Below are positions 10,410 through 18,425 of a stretch of 64,000 bases of DNA, one piece after another. A program made the translations under genes and the position numbers. The stretch is from NCBI RefSeq assembly GCF_035918255.1, contig NZ_CP142136.1, positions 248,001 through 312,000 of the forward strand, in the 5' to 3' direction. Position 1 is the first letter of the stretch; each line of letters opens with the position of its first letter. The DNA comes from Mesomycoplasma ovipneumoniae (GTDB taxonomy: Bacteria > Bacillota_I > Bacilli_A > Mycoplasmatales > Metamycoplasmataceae). A model generated the notes under the pieces. The model saw only the letters and a list, made by a program, of their open reading frames with translations, was not told where the DNA came from and ran no database searches.

Positions 10410-10805
10410 TTACCGTTTTGAAAATTGACGTGCTCTTCTTGCTTTTCTCAATCCAAATTTTTTACGTTCTTTAGCTCTAGCATCACGTGTCAACATTCCA
10501 GACATTTTAAGACTTGGACGATAATCAGCTGAAATCTCTAATAAAGCTTTTGCAATTCCTAATCTAATCGCACCGGCTTGCCCAGAAATTCCACCACCAT
10601 GAGCATTAACACGAATATCAAATTCAGAAATTGTATTTGTAATAGCTAGTGGTTGTAGAGCGTCTTTAATTAAAATATCAGATTTTAGGTACTCTTTTGC
10701 TATTCGGTTATTAATTTTAAAATGACCATTTCCGCGTTTTAAAATAACACGGGCAACTGAAGATTTTCTTCTTCCTGTTCCATAATAAGTTAATTCTTGA
10801 TTCAT
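10410..10805 (-). CDS. rpsI: 30S ribosomal protein S9
   Basis: 131 aa. S9 sits in the small-subunit head, and its C-terminal tail reaches the P-site tRNA. Family signatures are [14 protein letters not shown] near the N-terminus, [22 protein letters not shown] in the middle, and the conserved basic tail ending RQFSKR. It follows rplM by a single base, the usual L13-S9 operon. Confidence 0.97.
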   Translation of the reverse strand: MNQELTYYGTGRRKSSVARVILKRGNGHFKINNRIAKEYLKSDILIKDALQPLAITNTISEFDIRVNAHGGGISGQAGAIRLGIAKALLEISADYRPSLKMSGMLTRDARAKERKKFGLRKARRARQFSKR

Positions 10806-10806
10806 T

Positions 10807-11244
10807 CTAATATTTGACCTCTAATTTTTTAGGGTTTTGACCTTGGTGTGGGTGTTCAATTCCGGCATAAACATAAAGATTTTTTCTTTGTTTGTCCCCT
10901 AGTTTTGTGTGAGGTAGCATACCATAAACCGCTTTTTCAATTAAAGCAATTGGTTTTTTTGCACGAAGTTCTCTAGCAGTTCTAACTTTTAAACCACCAG
11001 GATAACCAGAGTGTCTATAATATAGTTTTTGGTCTTCTTTTTTTGCTGTTAATAAAATTTTTTCAGCGTTAATTATGATTATTTTATCTCCCATATCAAC
11101 GTTAGGAGTAAAAAGCGGAGAGTGTTTTCCGCGTAAACGGCTAGCGACAAACGCGGCTAAACGCCCTAAAATTTGTGACTCTGCATCAATAACAAACCAT
11201 TTTCTTTCAACTTCATTTGGTTTTATAAACGTAGTTTGTCTCAT
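10807..11244 (-). CDS. rplM: 50S ribosomal protein L13
   Basis: 145 aa. Signatures: [26 protein letters not shown], the [14 protein letters not shown] strand, [12 protein letters not shown], and [15 protein letters not shown]. It is first in the rplM-rpsI operon. AAAGGTAG lies a few bases before the ATG. The upstream AT-rich gap holds the promoter, with no long leader structure that I can see. Confidence 0.97.
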   Translation of the reverse strand: MRQTTFIKPNEVERKWFVIDAESQILGRLAAFVASRLRGKHSPLFTPNVDMGDKIIIINAEKILLTAKKEDQKLYYRHSGYPGGLKVRTARELRAKKPIALIEKAVYGMLPHTKLGDKQRKNLYVYAGIEHPHQGQNPKKLEVKY

Positions 11245-11359
11245 GACTACCTTTCTATAATTTTTAAAAAGATTTTTATAAAAATAATGTAACGACTAAG
11301 GGAGGGAGATTTTTAAAATTATACACTATTTTTTGAAATTCAAAACAAAAAAATAAAAA

Positions 11360-12145
11360 TTATTTATTTTTAATATTATCAAAATAAAAATTTGAAAGTC
11401 TAGCGTAAGTTTCAAAATTTATTTCTTGTGGTCGTATTTTTGGGTCAAAATTGAAAAAATTAAAAATTTTTTCAATTTCCTCTTGTGATAAAGAATTTTT
11501 GAGATTATTATATAATGTTTTTCGCTTGAATTGAAAGCACAATTTTGTAAATTTAAAAAATTGTGCAACTTTTTCAGGGTTTAAATTTTTTCTTATTGAA
11601 AAATGAACAATAGCAGAATTTACCTTTGGAACCGGAAAAAAAGAACTTGGAGGTACAACGAAAAACTTTTTTACTTCAGCAACATATTGGCAGGCTAGTG
11701 ATAATTTTGAGTAAGATGGTGAGCCTGGTTTTGCAATAATTCTATCGGCAACCTCATTTTGAACCATTATTAAGATTTCATCAAATTTTTCAAAATTATC
11801 AAATATTTTAAATAGAATTTTTGATGTTATATAATAAGGAAGATTTCCAATAACTGTTTGTTTTTCTGAAAAATTCAGATCTGAAAGTAAAAAATCCTCA
11901 TTAATTATTTTTATATTCTTGTTTTTAAATTTATTTTCAAGCAGTGGAATTAAATTTTTGTCAATTTCATAACAAGTCAAAAATTTAGCTTTTTGGACTA
12001 AAAATTTAGTCAAAAAACCGGTTCCAGGTCCTATTTCAACAATATTTTTATCTGCTAGGTCAATACTACTTACAATTTTTTGGGCAATTTTTTCATCTTT
12101 TAAAAAATTTTGACCTAGATGTTTTTTAGGCGATATTTTCAGCAT
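11360..12145 (-). CDS. rsmA: 16S rRNA dimethyladenosine transferase KsgA/RsmA
   Basis: 261 aa. It dimethylates two adjacent adenines near the 3' end of 16S rRNA during late 30S assembly. Motifs are [15 protein letters not shown], the SAM-binding [10 protein letters not shown], and the catalytic GNLPYYITS, followed by [10 protein letters not shown]. Its start overlaps the 3' end of the TatD gene by 20 nt, indicating translational coupling. Confidence 0.96.
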   Translation of the reverse strand: MLKISPKKHLGQNFLKDEKIAQKIVSSIDLADKNIVEIGPGTGFLTKFLVQKAKFLTCYEIDKNLIPLLENKFKNKNIKIINEDFLLSDLNFSEKQTVIGNLPYYITSKILFKIFDNFEKFDEILIMVQNEVADRIIAKPGSPSYSKLSLACQYVAEVKKFFVVPPSSFFPVPKVNSAIVHFSIRKNLNPEKVAQFFKFTKLCFQFKRKTLYNNLKNSLSQEEIEKIFNFFNFDPKIRPQEINFETYARLSNFYFDNIKNK

Positions 12146-13373
12146 TTTTTACCTTAAAAATTTTTAGCGCATTTTCATAAACTATTTTAGAAAGCTGCCT
12201 TTTTGTTAAATTTTTCAAATTAGCTATTGTTTGATAGGTATTTTCAATTTGCGGAGATGTATTGGGCCAAACTTGACGATTAGGTTCGGGACTTAAATAT
12301 GGCGCATCAGTTTCACACAAAATTCTTGAAATCGGAGTTTGAGATACTATTTTTCTTAGTTCAACACTCTTTTTGAATGTTATTACTCCTGAAAAGGAAA
12401 AATAACAGTTTTTTTTGTTAACTATTTCTGTGAATTTTTCATAATTTGTTGAAAAATTATGAAAAATAAAGTTAATTTCAGGAAATTTGTCAATTATTAA
12501 AAGTATTTGATTAATTGCATTAAATTCGCCAAGTTTGTCGCGAATATGCAACATTACAGCGATATTATTGCTTTTTGCGATTTCAATTTGGGCCAAAAGT
12601 GCATTTATTTGTTCTTGTTGGCCAGGGTTATTTTCATAATAAAAATCAAGACCAACTTCGCCAATTGCTACCACATTTTTGTCAATGTATTTTGAAAGGT
12701 TATTATAATTATCTGTTGTTTTTATTAAATTTGGATGTATTCCAATAATTTTATATATTTTATCAGAATATGAACTAATTGGTTTAATCTCTTCAAGATC
12801 CTCTCAAGAAGTTCCAACAACAAAAAGTAGACCAATATTATCATCAAATCATTTGGTAATTTCTTGTTTTGGGTTTTGAAAATATTCCAAAAAAGGATGG
12901 CAGTGAACATCAGTAAAGTTATATTTTTCAATTTCCTTAATTTGGAATGTTAAAAATGAAGAATTTTCTTCTTGAAGCCAAGGTGCAAAAAAATTTTTAA
13001 AAACTATACTTTTTTGGTCAATTTTAAGATAAAAATCACGTAATTTATAGTGTTTTTTAATAAAATCAAGTATAAATTCGCCAATAATGTTAATTCAGTT
13101 AGAATCCAAAAGTTGACTAAAAAAAATCAAACTTAAATAGAAAGTTTGTTCTTTTTTAGAAATAATAAAATGTGCTAAACTAAAGTCTAAATTTTTGTCA
13201 AAGTCAACAACAGTAAATTCATGATTATTTTCAAAATTTTGGAAATAATCCAAATTGGCAACATTAGTTTTACCATTTTTAGTTTTTAAATTTACTTCTA
13301 AATTAAATTTTTTAATCGAATTTAGAAGTAAATTTAAATGCCGCGGAGAAAATTGCTCGATTTTTAAATACAT
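12126..13373 (-). CDS. TatD-family metal-dependent hydrolase with an extra N-terminal domain
   Basis: 415 aa, read through UGA-Trp codons from ATG 13373. Residues about 155-415 are a TatD-type TIM-barrel nuclease: DVHCHPF (HxH), [10 protein letters not shown] (Glu), MLHIRD, FIFHNFS, and [10 protein letters not shown] (Asp), all the metal ligands of the family. The usual length is about 260 aa. Here ~150 residues precede the HxH motif without a stop or obvious internal restart. The extension has a weak acetyltransferase-like rhythm ([11 protein letters not shown]...[18 protein letters not shown]), which is inference only. It overlaps ksgA downstream and is divergent from prs. Confidence 0.82.
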
Positions 13374-13456
13374 TATAACTTTTCGAAATATTATTAAAAT
13401 TAATTATATTTTATTATATAATTATATTCTAAATAAAAAAATAAACAAGGCGAAAA

Positions 13457-14449
13457 ATGAACATAGATATAAAGAAAAGTGTAATTCTTTTTGGAATGGA
13501 AAATTCACTAGATTTAGCAAGAAAAATTTCAATTCAAACAGGAATTCCGCTCTCAGGGATTGATCGAACAGTCTATGCTGATGGCGAAGTTTTGCTAAAA
13601 TCTAATGAAACTGTTAGAAATTCAACGGTTTTTGTTATTGCAAATACATCAAGACCAGTTAATGAAAATATAATGGAACTTTTAATTTTCATTGACTCTT
13701 TAAAGCGAGCTTACGCTCAAGAAATTGTTGTGGTTCTTTCATATTATGGTTATGCTAGACAGGATCGAAAATCATCCGGAAGACAACCAATTACTGCAAA
13801 ATTAGTAGCTAATTTACTTGAAAAAGCAGGTGTAACTAAACTAATTTTGGTTGATATTCACAATCCAAGTATTCAAGGATTTTTTGATATTTCAGTCGAT
13901 GAACTTCATGGCCAATATATTCTTGCAAATGAACTTGTTGGCAAAAACAAGGATTATGTTGTTGTAACCCCGGATCATGGTGGTGCTGTTAGAGCTAGAA
14001 TTTTAGCAGAAATTTTAGGAAAACAAACAAATGTTGCCGTTATTGACAAGCGAAGAACCGGGACAAATCAAACTGAGGTTCTAGGATTAATTGGAAACGT
14101 TGAAAATAAAGATTGCATTATAATTGACGACATTATCGATACAGGTGGAACTATAATAAATGCTGCAAATGTTGTTAAACAAAAAGGTGCAAAATCAGTA
14201 ATTTTAGCAGCAACACACGGTGTTTTTAGCCACGGATTTGACAAATTTCAAGAAAATGAAAATATTGACAAGGTAATAATTACTGATTCAATCGATAATA
14301 GACAACTTGTAGAAAAATTTGATAAATTACTAGTTACATCTTTAGCTGAATTTTTGTCAAAAAGTATACTAGCATGCATCCATTCAAAATCAATTACAAG
14401 TATTTATGAGGAAATTAAGGAAAAATTAATTTCAGCAAACAAAAATTAA
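13457..14449 (+). CDS. prs: Ribose-phosphate pyrophosphokinase
   Basis: 330 aa. It makes PRPP from ribose-5-phosphate and ATP, feeding salvage enzymes such as Apt in this same window. Signatures are DGEVLLKSNETVR, RQDRKSSGRQPITAKLVANLLE (flexible-loop region), LVDIHNPSIQGFFD, and the PRPP loop CIIIDDIIDTGGT. The start is ATG 13457 after AAGGCG. rsmG follows 18 nt later. Confidence 0.96.
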   Translation: MNIDIKKSVILFGMENSLDLARKISIQTGIPLSGIDRTVYADGEVLLKSNETVRNSTVFVIANTSRPVNENIMELLIFIDSLKRAYAQEIVVVLSYYGYARQDRKSSGRQPITAKLVANLLEKAGVTKLILVDIHNPSIQGFFDISVDELHGQYILANELVGKNKDYVVVTPDHGGAVRARILAEILGKQTNVAVIDKRRTGTNQTEVLGLIGNVENKDCIIIDDIIDTGGTIINAANVVKQKGAKSVILAATHGVFSHGFDKFQENENIDKVIITDSIDNRQLVEKFDKLLVTSLAEFLSKSILACIHSKSITSIYEEIKEKLISANKN

Positions 14450-14467
14450 AATATTTTCAATGTTTTT

Positions 14468-15076
14468 ATGTATAAAGAAAAAGTAAAGTTACTTGTTGAT
14501 TTAGATGTATTTGAAAAACTTGAGCAATACGTAAAATTAATCGAATTTTATAATCAAAAATTTAATTTAACCGGTTTTTCAGGGGATATTCTTTGGAAAG
14601 AAGGCATCCTTGAGTCCATTGTTACAATGAATTTTATAATAAATTTTTTGAAAAAAGAAAACATTTCAGAAAAAGTAAAAATTTTAGATATTGGAGCTGG
14701 CGTAGGCTTTCCTTCGATTCCGTATTTAATTTTTGATCCAAAAATAGAGTTGACCATTTGCGAGTCTATGCAAAAAAGGTGCCAATTTTTAAAAAAAGTA
14801 TCTGAAACTCTGGGAATTAAATTTAATTTAGTTTGTAAATCTGTCCAAGAAATTGAAAACGATAATTTTGATCTTGTGACAGCACGAGCAGTTGCAAATT
14901 TAGAAAAACTCGATAAAATTGTTAATAAAATCAAGGCCAAAAATACAATATTTGCATTTATTAAAGGACCAAAAATTTTTGAAGAGCTCAAAAATTGCAA
15001 AAATTGCGATTATCAGGTTGCAGAATTTGTCAATAATCTTGATAAAAAAATTTTTATAGCATTTAAAAAAATATAA
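14468..15076 (+). CDS. rsmG: 16S rRNA (guanine527-N7)-methyltransferase RsmG (GidB)
   Basis: 202 aa. It methylates N7 of a guanine in the 530 loop of 16S rRNA. The N-terminal helices contain EQYVKLIEFYNQKFNLTGF. The SAM-binding motif is KILDIGAGVGFPSIP, followed by ICESMQKRCQFLKKV and LVTARAVANLEKL. Length is normal for a mycoplasma GidB. It is cotranscribed with prs. Confidence 0.93.
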   Translation: MYKEKVKLLVDLDVFEKLEQYVKLIEFYNQKFNLTGFSGDILWKEGILESIVTMNFIINFLKKENISEKVKILDIGAGVGFPSIPYLIFDPKIELTICESMQKRCQFLKKVSETLGIKFNLVCKSVQEIENDNFDLVTARAVANLEKLDKIVNKIKAKNTIFAFIKGPKIFEELKNCKNCDYQVAEFVNNLDKKIFIAFKKI

Positions 15077-15151
15077 AAATTTAATATACTTATAATTATT
15101 TTTTATTGTAAAATTGTGTTCTAATTGATAATTTTAAGTAAAGGAACTAAA

Positions 15152-15367
15152 ATGAAAACTACAAGATATTTTAGCATTGATATTAAATGTGCAAGCTGCA
15201 AGGTGGTTTTTGAAAAACTATTTGAAAATTTGGAAGATTTTCAATGGAGTGCAAATATCAGTGCAAAAGTTTTGAAAATTATTGCTGATGAAGAAAAATA
15301 TCCTGACGAATTTATTAGTGAAAAATTAACTTCTGTTGGTTATGCAAGTGAAAAAATCGACGAATAA
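15152..15367 (+). CDS. Small heavy-metal-associated (HMA/CopZ-like) protein
   Basis: 71 aa from ATG 15152, chosen because AAAGGAAC lies 5-10 nt upstream; an in-frame start at 15125 lacks such a site. FSIDIKCASCKVVFEKLF carries the paired cysteines C-x-x-C that bind Cu(I) or another soft metal, and the ending LTSVGYASEKI fits a ferredoxin-like HMA fold. It overlaps the P-type ATPase gene by 26 nt. That ATPase lacks its own HMA domain, so this protein is probably its metal-delivery partner. Confidence 0.8.
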   Translation: MKTTRYFSIDIKCASCKVVFEKLFENLEDFQWSANISAKVLKIIADEEKYPDEFISEKLTSVGYASEKIDE

Positions 15368-17387
15368 TAGAAAATTTTTCGTTGACTCTAAACAAAAGGC
15401 AAAAATAAAAATATTTATTGAGTTATTAATTTTTATTTTTGCCTTTTTTTCGTTTATTTTCGATACTTTAAATAATTATAAAGTTTTAAATTTTAGTCAC
15501 GATCACAAAATTCATCTAATTTTAGCGTCAATTTTGTTTTTCTTTGCATTTTTAGTTATCTTTCTAGAAAAAAAATACTTTTTAGCATACAAAAACCTTT
15601 TAAGAAAAATTTTTACAATGGAATTGCTAATAGCGATTGCAAGCCATGTTTCATTTATTTATTCTGCAATTTCATTTTTGTATAAAATAAGTACTGGTGA
15701 CAAAATTAGTATGGAATTTTTTGAAGTTTCAATTATTCTGTTCTTATTTTTTAATGCTGGAAAATATCTTGAGGAAAAACTACAAAAAAAATCAAGTTCA
15801 GACTTTCAAGGAATACTAAAATTAAAAAATCGCTATTCACATATAATAGTTGATGGCAAAAAAGAACAAATTTTAACTAATAAAATTACCCCTGGTAATA
15901 TTGTTTTTGTTCCAAAAGGTGAAGTAATTCCAACTGATTCAACCCTAAATTCTGATTTTGCAACTATCGATTACTCGTCAATTAACGGTGAATCTTTGCC
16001 TATTGAATTTGTTAAAAATCAAGAAATTTTGTCTGGAAGTATCAATATTGGCGAGCCGATTTACCTAACTTGCACAAAAAAAGCGCAAGATTCATTTTTA
16101 ATGCAAACAATTAACAGATTAGAGTCAATTTTTGAAACTCCTTCCAAAATTGAAAGAGTTTCAACTAAAATAGTTTCACTTTTTACCCCAACTGTTTTAA
16201 TTTTGTCAATTTTAACTTTTGTAATCTGAGTCATAATCGGTTATTCACTTGGAGATTTTGAGCAAATTTATACTGGATTTACGCCTCCAAGAAATTCTCA
16301 TCCATTTTATGTTGGTGCTCATATAGGAGTTGCTGTTTTGGTAATTTCGTGTCCTTGTGCTTTTGGAATAGCCGCGCCAATGGCTATTTATTCTTCTTCG
16401 ATTTTGGCCTCAAAAAATCGAATTTTATTTGCAAATTCAGAGATTTATGAAAAAATTATTACCACAAAAACAATAATTTTTGACAAAACCGGAACTCTAA
16501 CTGAAGGAAAACCAAAAGTTGTTGAATTTCAAGGCGATTCAAGTTTTTGACCTTTAATTAAGGAAATGGCTCAAAATTCTAAACACCCAATTTCACTTTC
16601 AATTCATAATTTTTTGCCAGAACATCAAGAAAAATTTGACAATTTTAAGGTTAGCGAAACTCCTGGACAAGGTTTGGGACTTATTGATTCAGACTCAAAT
16701 AAATATAGCCTTATTTCTCACGAGTTTGCAAAAAATAATAATTTTTTGATTGATAATAATTTTAAATTTGACAAGCTAGGTAATTACACAGTTTTTGCTA
16801 AAAATGATAGAGTTATTGGTGTTTTTTTAATAATTGATCAAGTTAAAGAAAGTGCAAAAAAAGTTGTTAAAAAATTTCAATCTCACGGGATAAATTGCAT
16901 TATTGCTTCAGGTGATAATCCAAAAAATGTTGAAAATGTAGCAAAAATATTGGGAATAAAGCAATTTTATGCAAATTTGAAACCTAATGACAAGTTTGAA
17001 TTAGTAGAAAAACTAAAAAAAGATACCCCGATTATTTTTGTAGGTGATGGACTAAACGATATTTTAGCTTTAAAATCTGCCGATCTTTCAATCGCTTTTG
17101 AAAGTGGTTCTAACCTTAGTAACTCAATTGCTGATATTTCCTTATTTGAAACAGATCTTGTTATGGTTTATAAATCACTTGAAATTATCAAAAAAACTAA
17201 TAAATTAGTTAAATTAAATTTCTTGTGAGCAATTTTATTTAATTCGCTTTTCATTCCTTTAGCGTTTTTAGGTTTTATAAATCCAGTTTTTTCAATGTCA
17301 TTAATGTTGTTTTCATCAATTTTCCTTATTCTTAACACAATTATTTTCAAAAAAAGACATCAGAAGTTTCTCGAAAAAGCTATTTAA
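15342..17387 (+). CDS. Heavy-metal (probably copper) P1B-type ATPase
   Basis: 681 aa from ATG 15342 (a TTG two codons upstream is an alternative). It is a membrane pump that couples ATP to metal export. Membrane helices lie in the first ~150 residues. Actuator loop SINGESLPIEF, transport motif SCPCAFGIAAP (CPC of Cu/Ag pumps), phosphorylation site DKTGTLTEGKP, HP-type loop SKHPISLSI, hinge GDGLNDILALKSADLSIAF, and two final membrane helices. UGA-Trp codons at 16228, 16548 and 17226. It overlaps the CopZ-like gene, so the two are coupled. A terminator follows, then element B. Confidence 0.93.
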
Positions 17388-17439
17388 AATTTTTATTTTT
17401 GCATTTGTCAAACTTACATGTTTACAAAATTATTTTAAT

Positions 17440-17467
17440 TTTAACCTATGAATTCATAGGTTTTTTT
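17440..17467 (+). terminator. Intrinsic terminator after the P-type ATPase
   Basis: AACCTATGAATTCATAGGTT is a perfect palindrome followed by T7. Confidence 0.85.
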
Positions 17468-17520
17468 ATGCTTTTTAGATTAAAAATTATTCTTTAGCTT
17501 TTGAAAATAATATAAAAACT

Positions 17521-18200
17521 CCTGAGTTTGCTAGTTTGATGGCAGAAATTCACTTTTTAGTCAATAAAAATAGGAAAAAATACGGGTAAATCCGTGTTTT
17601 TTGCGGCTAAAATCTTAATTTTTATTATTTTAAAATTAACCTTTTGAAAAAAAAAAAAAAATGCTTGGTCTAAAATAAAATTATGTTATAATAAGCATAA
17701 CTTAAGAATAAATTAATAAATTTGATATTGAATTAGGGAGGAATAAGTTATGTTTTTCGCACAATAAACTCAGATAATGCCATTTTTTCCATTATGGCTT
17801 TAAATATTAATGGAATGCCTTAAATTTAACCGTTTAGAAATCTATAAATTTAAGACTTTTTTATTGTTCTTTCAAAACTTCATATATTTTTTTAGGCTCA
17901 ATGTAAATAAAAATGAGTTTTCTTTTTACATTGAGTTTAAATAGTAGTTGAATTTTTTTATTGTTTTTGTCAGTGTTTTAAACTAAAAAAGTAGTTTAGA
18001 AATTTAATAATTTTGCTTTTTAAGTTAAAATTTTAGCTTTTTTAGTTTGATTAATAAGTAGATTTTTCTTTCATGAATGTTGGATTTAAAATTCAGTGTT
18101 TTTGCCTTGATAGTTATTTTTGCTGAGTTTGTCAAAAAATTTAGAAAAGCGCCTAAAACCAGACACTTTTTAAGATTGTCTCATCAAACTGGAAACTCGG
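17521..18200 (+). mobile_element. Intergenic repeat element, copy B (short form, both ends intact)
   Basis: 680 bp between the P-type ATPase and smc. The left end is CTGAGTTTGCTAGTTTGATG. The right end is TCATCAAACTGGAAACTCGG, its imperfect complement. Internal order: A15 tract (17647-17661), TTGGTC, TGTTATAAT (-10 at 17687-17692), AGGGAGGA with ATG (five-codon frame MFFAQ), boxA-like motif 17865-17880, an 11-bp stem 17897-17907 with 17925-17935, and a terminator-like hairpin 18022-18044. Relative to copies A and G it lacks about 100 bp near the right end, with TTTGTCA at the joint. B and D share the MFFAQ variant, a subfamily. I see no flanking direct repeat here. Confidence 0.78.
17699..18044 (+). 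ncRNA. Predicted structured transcript of element B
   Basis: From the expected start after TATAAT to AAGTTAAAATTTTAGCTT plus T-run. The stem CTCAATGTAAA/TTTACATTGAG is perfect here. In copy A the matching arms have GCAAATA/TATTTGC, so a T-A pair is replaced by C-G, a covarying change that supports an RNA structure. Confidence 0.35.
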
Positions 18201-18425
18201 CAAAAAAATTAGAGTTTTATTCTTGAATTAGTATTTATGCTGTTTTATTTTCAAAGTTTCTAAGTTTAATTATTTTTTAACAAGCAAAAATTTAAAAATT
18301 AAAAAACCAATGAACATTTTATGATTCACAAATGCAAAAAAAATGCTTTTTTTTAGAGTTTTTTAGGATAAGTTTAATATAATTTACTTATTTTAAAAAT
18401 TTAATCTATCAAGAAATACCAAATT
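18201..18425 (+). promoter_or_regulatory. AT-rich region upstream of smc
   Basis: No reading frame or repeat seen. TTTAATATAATTTAC about 45 nt before the smc ATG contains a TATAAT and is the likely smc promoter -10. Confidence 0.4.

Noticed and set aside
15125-15151. Longer start for the HMA protein at 15125
   Set aside because: No ribosome site there, while AAAGGAAC is placed correctly for ATG 15152, and the family begins right at the first strand.
17521-18200. Flanking direct repeats at copies B, C and G
   Set aside because: I compared the bases next to both ends and found no convincing match. They may have been lost or are too diverged to see by eye.
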